Of a stretch of DNA of 35,506 nucleotides, positions 31,933 to 35,506 are shown piece by piece. Under the pieces are notes generated by a model. That model did no database searches and was not told where the DNA came from. It saw only the letters and a program-made list of their open reading frames with translations. The position numbers were made by a program, and so were the translations under genes. Numbering within the stretch: position 1 is the first letter of the stretch; every line of letters begins with the position of its first letter. Source of the DNA: an uncultured bacterium (GTDB lineage: Bacteria > Verrucomicrobiota > Kiritimatiellia > RFP12 > UBA1067); NCBI GenBank assembly GCA_902761275.1, contig CACWJS010000051.1, positions 1-35,506 on the forward strand. The letters run 5' to 3'.

Positions 31933-32090
31933 GCGGTCACGGTCGGGGTCTTGCCGAGCGGACCGAAGCAGGGGGTGGCGAGTTGTGCAGGACTCGCCCC
32001 CGAAGGCGTATATGTATACGCCGAGCGGGGCGAAGGACGCACAAATCGGCCGCCCTGCACAGGGAGCACGGTTGCCCCGACCGTGACCGC
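31933..32090. repeat. 158-nt nest of four inverted repeats
   Basis: Outer perfect 16-bp arms (31933-31948, 32075-32090). Inside are TGTGCAGG/CCTGCACA (31984-31991, 32054-32061), then CGCCCC/GGGGCG (31995-32000, 32027-32032), and at the centre the palindrome GGCGTATA-TG-TATACGCC (32005-32022). All are concentric, so a single long folded structure is possible. Confidence 0.9.
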
Positions 32091-32126
32091 ACACTGGAAG
32101 GCAAGCATACACCAGCACAGAGCATC
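32064..32126 (+). repeat. promoter-associated dispersed repeat, copy B
   Basis: 63 nt, the inverted counterpart of 30741-30797. It ends 22 nt before the extended -10 at 32149 and shares its first 27 nt with the outer right arm of the nested inverted repeat. Confidence 0.85.
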
Positions 32127-32148
32127 GGCAACAACGCAAAGCCAAATA

Positions 32149-32157
32149 TGGTATAAT
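32149..32157 (+). promoter_or_regulatory. extended -10 promoter of the riboswitch-receptor transcript
   Basis: TGGTATAAT on the plus strand; the predicted transcription start is near 32164, immediately before the riboswitch. Confidence 0.65.
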
Positions 32158-32165
32158 TCCAATAC

Positions 32166-32273
32166 CAAAGGGTGGAAGCCGGAAAGACCTGTGAAAACCA
32201 GGCGCTGTCGCGCAGCCGTCAAAGCCGGAATGCGGCCCCCGCCTCTAACCTCAAGTACCCTCGCAAGAGGGGG
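32166..32273 (+). ncRNA. cobalamin (vitamin B12) riboswitch
   Basis: The stretch has the conserved order of a cobalamin aptamer: GCCGGAAAGA, a CCTG-TGAAAAC-CAGG hairpin, GCGCTGTCGCGCAGCCGT and AAAGCCGGAATGC. The downstream gene is a BtuB-type receptor, the expected target. A hairpin CCCTC-GCAA-GAGGG (32258-32271) covers the G-rich stretch before the start codon. Alternative CCTC segments at 32242-32245 and 32249-32252 could compete for it, suggesting translational control: ligand binding would reduce receptor synthesis. Confidence 0.85.
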
Positions 32274-32284
32274 AAAGAAGAAAA

Positions 32285-34279
32285 ATGAACAAACTGATTC
32301 CGGCGGCGTTTGCCGCCATGTCACTCGGCGCCTACGCCGCAGAGACGAACGAGACTGCGACGGCCGAACTGCCTCCAGTCGTTGTCGAGGCCTCGCGCAT
32401 CGGCAAGGCCCCGAACGAAATCCCAAGCGCAGTGCAGGTCATCACGCGCGGCGAAATCGCCGCGAGCGGCGCGCGAGACGTCGCGGACCTGCTCCAGAAG
32501 AAGTGTACGACGCTCGACTTTGCGCACCTCGGCGGAAACAACCCCGCGCTCACGCAGCTCGCCCCGCGCGGCTACGGCGAAAACGGCTTCGGACGACTCC
32601 TCATCGTCGTCGACGGCGAACGGCTCAACAGCCCCGACATGAATGCGCCCAACCTCGCGCAGATCGGCCTCGGCGCAATCGAGCGCATCGAAATCCTTCA
32701 GGGCTCGCAGAACGTCCTTCACGGCGACGTCGGCTCGGCGGGAATGATCAACATCATCACCGACCCGAACGACTACGGGACGCATGGACACATCGAGCTA
32801 CACGGCGGCAGCTGGAACACCATCGGCGGCAGCGCGTCGCTTCGCGGCGGCGTCAAGGACTGGGGAACGCAGTACTGGGTCAACGGCGGCTGGGATCATT
32901 CCGACGGCTACCGCCACGACAGCGGCTTTGACGCCTACTATGCCGCCGGCGGCGTGAAGCAGAACTTCGACAACGGCTCCTACATTCGCCTCTCCGCGTT
33001 CTGGTCCGACGTCGACAGCGAACTTCCCGGCTACCTCTCGCGCGACGACTGGAAGCACCACCCGACCCATTCCGACGGCTACGACGATTTCTACCGCCGC
33101 ACGACGTACGGACTCAACGCGACCGCCTACGGCGTGATCAACGAAGACAACGCCGTCCGCCTCACGCAGACATTCTCGCGCCGCCACCTCAAGAGCCGCG
33201 GCTACGGGTACTGGTACACCGACTACGACATCTACTCCTACGAGTTCACGCCAGAGTGGATCAACACCACAAAGCTCGGCGCATTCGACAACGAGCTGAT
33301 CATCGGCGCAACATTCCGCTACGACCGCAACGACGCGGCGAACTGGGGCAGGTCGTCCTGGGGCTACAGCCACTCGAAATACGAGTACGACCGCCAGACG
33401 ATGGGCTTCTACGCGCAGGACACGTTCAAGATCACCGAGGACATCGCGCTCGAGATCGGCGGACGCTACGAGCGCAGCTGGAACAAGTGCACGATGGCCG
33501 CCGATCCGCGTCGCGCCTACGACCTCACCGCGTGGGACGCAGCGCTTAACTTCACGCCCGTCGACGGACTCAAGACCTACGCGAAGTTCTCTAACTTCTA
33601 CAGGATGCCCTTCATCGACGAGGTCGCGTACTATTCGCGCGACGACCTCCTCTCGCCCGAGCACGGCTGGCGCGCAGACGTCGGCTTCGACTGGTCGTTC
33701 CTCGAGGAATTCAACGTCGCAGGAAACGCCTACGTCTCGCGCACGAAGAACGAGATCTTCTACAATCCGCTCTTCCCATACACGAGCTATGGCTCGCCGG
33801 CTTTTGGCGACAACGTCAACTCGCCGTCGCCCGTCATGCGCGAGGGCTTCGATTTGAGGGCGAGCTGGGAGAAGGACAAGGTCGCAGGCGTCTCGCTCGC
33901 ATACAGCTTCGTCGACGCCGAGTTTGACGGCGGCGATTTCGACGGCAACGACGTTCCGATGGTAGCCAAGTCCGTCGTCTCCGCGAACGGCCGCGTGTGG
34001 CTGTGGGACGACTGCTTCGTCTTCGGCGGCTACCGCTACAGGACCGACTGCCGCTCGACTTCAGACTTCGCGAACCAATACGAGAAGATCCCGGCGTTCG
34101 GTCTCTTCAATGTCGGCGTCCAGTACAGCCCGACATGCTTCGGCCTCGACGGGCTGACGCTCGCGTTCACGGTCGACAATCTGTTTGACAAGAACTACTG
34201 CGACTACTCGACATACGGCACGGCCTACTGGCCTGGCGCCGGCCGCAGCTACATGTTCACGATCCGCTACGAATTCTAG
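32285..34279 (+). CDS. btuB: BtuB-like TonB-dependent outer-membrane receptor, probable cobalamin transporter
   Basis: 664 aa. Signal peptide about 1-19. A TonB-box-like segment ELPPVVVEASR (about 28-38) precedes the plug domain: IPSAVQVITRGEIAASGA, LLIVVDGERLN, AIERIEILQGSQNVLHGD, GMINIITD. A beta-barrel rich in aromatic strands follows, ending in a terminal Phe (SYMFTIRYEF). The riboswitch directly upstream supports cobalamin or corrinoid as substrate. Uptake needs an energy transducer; the window has ExbB/ExbD but no standard TonB. No btuC, D or F genes are here. Its TAG stop overlaps that of the convergent U32 gene. Confidence 0.92.
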   Translation: MNKLIPAAFAAMSLGAYAAETNETATAELPPVVVEASRIGKAPNEIPSAVQVITRGEIAASGARDVADLLQKKCTTLDFAHLGGNNPALTQLAPRGYGENGFGRLLIVVDGERLNSPDMNAPNLAQIGLGAIERIEILQGSQNVLHGDVGSAGMINIITDPNDYGTHGHIELHGGSWNTIGGSASLRGGVKDWGTQYWVNGGWDHSDGYRHDSGFDAYYAAGGVKQNFDNGSYIRLSAFWSDVDSELPGYLSRDDWKHHPTHSDGYDDFYRRTTYGLNATAYGVINEDNAVRLTQTFSRRHLKSRGYGYWYTDYDIYSYEFTPEWINTTKLGAFDNELIIGATFRYDRNDAANWGRSSWGYSHSKYEYDRQTMGFYAQDTFKITEDIALEIGGRYERSWNKCTMAADPRRAYDLTAWDAALNFTPVDGLKTYAKFSNFYRMPFIDEVAYYSRDDLLSPEHGWRADVGFDWSFLEEFNVAGNAYVSRTKNEIFYNPLFPYTSYGSPAFGDNVNSPSPVMREGFDLRASWEKDKVAGVSLAYSFVDAEFDGGDFDGNDVPMVAKSVVSANGRVWLWDDCFVFGGYRYRTDCRSTSDFANQYEKIPAFGLFNVGVQYSPTCFGLDGLTLAFTVDNLFDKNYCDYSTYGTAYWPGAGRSYMFTIRYEF

Positions 34280-35506
34280 CGAGGTGCGGCGCGCTCCATG
34301 TAAAATACCTTGTCGCCGACGCGGCAGCGCGGGCACTTGAAAGTGACCCACTTTCCCTTCTCACCGACGGCAGGTGTCTCGTCGTCGCGGCGAAGCTCCC
34401 CAAGCGTCAGTTCGACGACGCCGGTGGTGGGCCCGTGTATCTGGAGCGCGTCGCCCGGGCGTATCGCGTGGTCCTGAATCTTCACCTGCGCGATCCCCGC
34501 CTTGAGGAAATAGTCGATCACTATGCCGACGTGCCGCTTCACAGTCGTAGCGAGAGAATCTTCGCTATCCGCGAACTGGTGCGCACCGGGGCGACCGAAA
34601 TATAGACCATCAGCGAACTCGCGGTGGAACACCGTCTTCACTTCCTCGGTAAGCTCCTGCACTAACTCTGGCGTGTAAGTACCCGCGAGAACCGCATCAA
34701 CGGCGCAGCGGTAGCAACGCACCGTCGTCATTACGTAATTGGCATTACGCGCGCGACCCTCTATCTTGAAAGAGGCGATTCCTGCGTCGATCAACTTGTC
34801 AACGAAACCGAGCGAGCAGAGATCCTTCGCGGAAAGGACAGTATGTGGCTCGACGATATACTGCGCCTTTGCATCGGTATGCACGGGGTTCCCGTTGGCA
34901 TCTTCGTAGAGATCGACGGCCTTTACGAGAAAGCGACGGCGGCACGGTTGCACGCATTCGCCGCGACACGCGCTCTTACCGAATACATCGTGACTCATAA
35001 AGCAACGTCCCGATTCCGCGACGCACTGCGCGCCGTGGACAAAGCATTCAATCTCGACGGGCGACGACGCGCAGATGCGCTTCACCTCGGCGAGCGTGCA
35101 TTCGCGCGCGAGGACAATGCGCGACGCGCCCTGCGAGACGAGAAACTTCACCGCTTCTGAATTCGACGTCGACATCTGCGTCGAGACGTGGAAAGTCGCG
35201 CCGTGCTTTTTGCAGAGCGAGACGACGCCCCAGTCCGAGACGATGAAAGCGTCGACGTACGGCTTCGCGGCGATGATCGTCTTCTCGACCGTTTCCATCT
35301 CGTCCTCGAACATGATCGCGTTGAGGGCGAGATAGCGACGCACCTTTCCGCAGCGGCGCGCGATCTCGGGAAGATCGGATTCCTTGAAGTTGACGCCGCT
35401 CCGCGCACGCATGTTGAAGGTGCCGAGCCCGAAGTATACGGCATCGGCGCCTGCGTCGATCGCGGCCTTAAGGCAAGTGAAGTCCCCGGCTGGGGCGAGA
35501 ATCTCT
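34276..35506 (-). CDS. U32 family peptidase/RNA hydroxylation protein (5' end outside window)
   Basis: At least 409 aa. The frame stays open to the window edge and begins with the family stretch EILAPAGDFTCLKAAIDAGA, so few residues are missing. The family Cys cluster is present: ECFVHGAQCVAESGRCFMS, then SACRGECVQPCRR. SFKIEGRARNANYV lies further on. U32 members include TrhP (YegQ) and RlhA, which take part in hydroxylation of tRNA U34 and of 23S rRNA. The C-terminal beta domain (about 330-409) fits the TrhP-like group better, but this is uncertain. Stop overlaps the btuB stop (CTAG). Confidence 0.88.
   Translation of the reverse strand, partial: EILAPAGDFTCLKAAIDAGADAVYFGLGTFNMRARSGVNFKESDLPEIARRCGKVRRYLALNAIMFEDEMETVEKTIIAAKPYVDAFIVSDWGVVSLCKKHGATFHVSTQMSTSNSEAVKFLVSQGASRIVLARECTLAEVKRICASSPVEIECFVHGAQCVAESGRCFMSHDVFGKSACRGECVQPCRRRFLVKAVDLYEDANGNPVHTDAKAQYIVEPHTVLSAKDLCSLGFVDKLIDAGIASFKIEGRARNANYVMTTVRCYRCAVDAVLAGTYTPELVQELTEEVKTVFHREFADGLYFGRPGAHQFADSEDSLATTVKRHVGIVIDYFLKAGIAQVKIQDHAIRPGDALQIHGPTTGVVELTLGELRRDDETPAVGEKGKWVTFKCPRCRVGDKVFYMERAAPR

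Larger units (their letters stand above)
31570..32148. other. 579-nt GC-rich, highly structured non-coding region
   Basis: I support no gene here: open frames are short, Arg/Pro/Gly-rich and run through inverted repeats. It carries hairpins at 31808-31821 (GGCGG/CCGCC) and 31833-31849 (GCGGCG/CGCCGC), the nested inverted repeat 31933-32090 and repeat copy B. It lies between divergent genes, upstream of the riboswitch promoter, and could be a non-coding RNA, a small mobile repeat or a regulatory element. Confidence 0.55.

Noticed and set aside
31686..32426. Minus- and plus-strand frames across the structured region
   Set aside because: They cross inverted repeats, the promoter and the riboswitch, and contain Arg/Pro/Gly-rich low-complexity translation.

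Overview
This window looks like the chromosome of a Gram-negative, GC-rich bacterium. It encodes LolDE lipoprotein export, a TonB-dependent outer-membrane receptor, ExbB/ExbD motor proteins and MurJ. The gene style (Exb operon with a toroid-repeat protein and TPR proteins, secreted proteins with BspA-like repeats, 8- and 9-bp periodic repeats between genes) suggests a host-associated member of the PVC superphylum, possibly Kiritimatiellota or Lentisphaerota. That placement is inference, because no rRNA lies in the window. Nearly all genes are on the minus strand. The plus-strand exceptions are a partial gene at the left edge and the btuB-like receptor near the right end.

Regions in coordinate order: a partial membrane protein (1-310) converges on tex (369-2615). 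An AT-richer island (2690-6203) holds a C5-cytosine methyltransferase, an overlapping PD-(D/E)XK endonuclease and an unusual ASCH-RadC/JAB fusion. It is followed by trmB/pgpA, an MFS transporter with a DUF975-like membrane protein, a CBS-containing family II pyrophosphatase, and a lolE-lolD-response regulator operon (10985-13583). Next comes a six-gene cluster (13789-21446): a 1089-residue TPR protein, a second secreted protein, ExbB, ExbD1 (frame broken by an exact 38-bp tandem duplication), ExbD2, and a membrane-anchored alpha/alpha-toroid protein where TonB or TolA would be expected. Then murJ, transketolase, rnc and tRNA-Leu(TAA) are read in tight succession, followed by two secreted proteins, a topoisomerase IV B-type subunit and a lipoprotein. 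At the right end, a structured non-coding stretch of about 600 nt leads into a cobalamin riboswitch and a BtuB-like receptor, converging on a partial U32-family protein.

How the genes work together: the methyltransferase and endonuclease form a type II restriction-modification pair, with the ASCH-RadC protein as a probable accessory. The ExbB/ExbD cluster is predicted to use proton-motive force on periplasmic TPR and toroid partners; whether it also powers the B12 receptor is open, since no ordinary TonB is present. LolDE, MurJ and the lipoprotein belong to envelope assembly.

The most noteworthy signals are the ASCH-RadC fusion in the restriction island, the Exb-toroid-TPR operon with its broken exbD, a recurrent extended -10 promoter (TGNTATAAT) that often sits only 6-9 nt before the start codon and implies leaderless mRNAs, a repeat of about 60 bp placed in the same orientation upstream of two of these promoters, and a 158-nt nest of four inverted repeats upstream of the B12 riboswitch.
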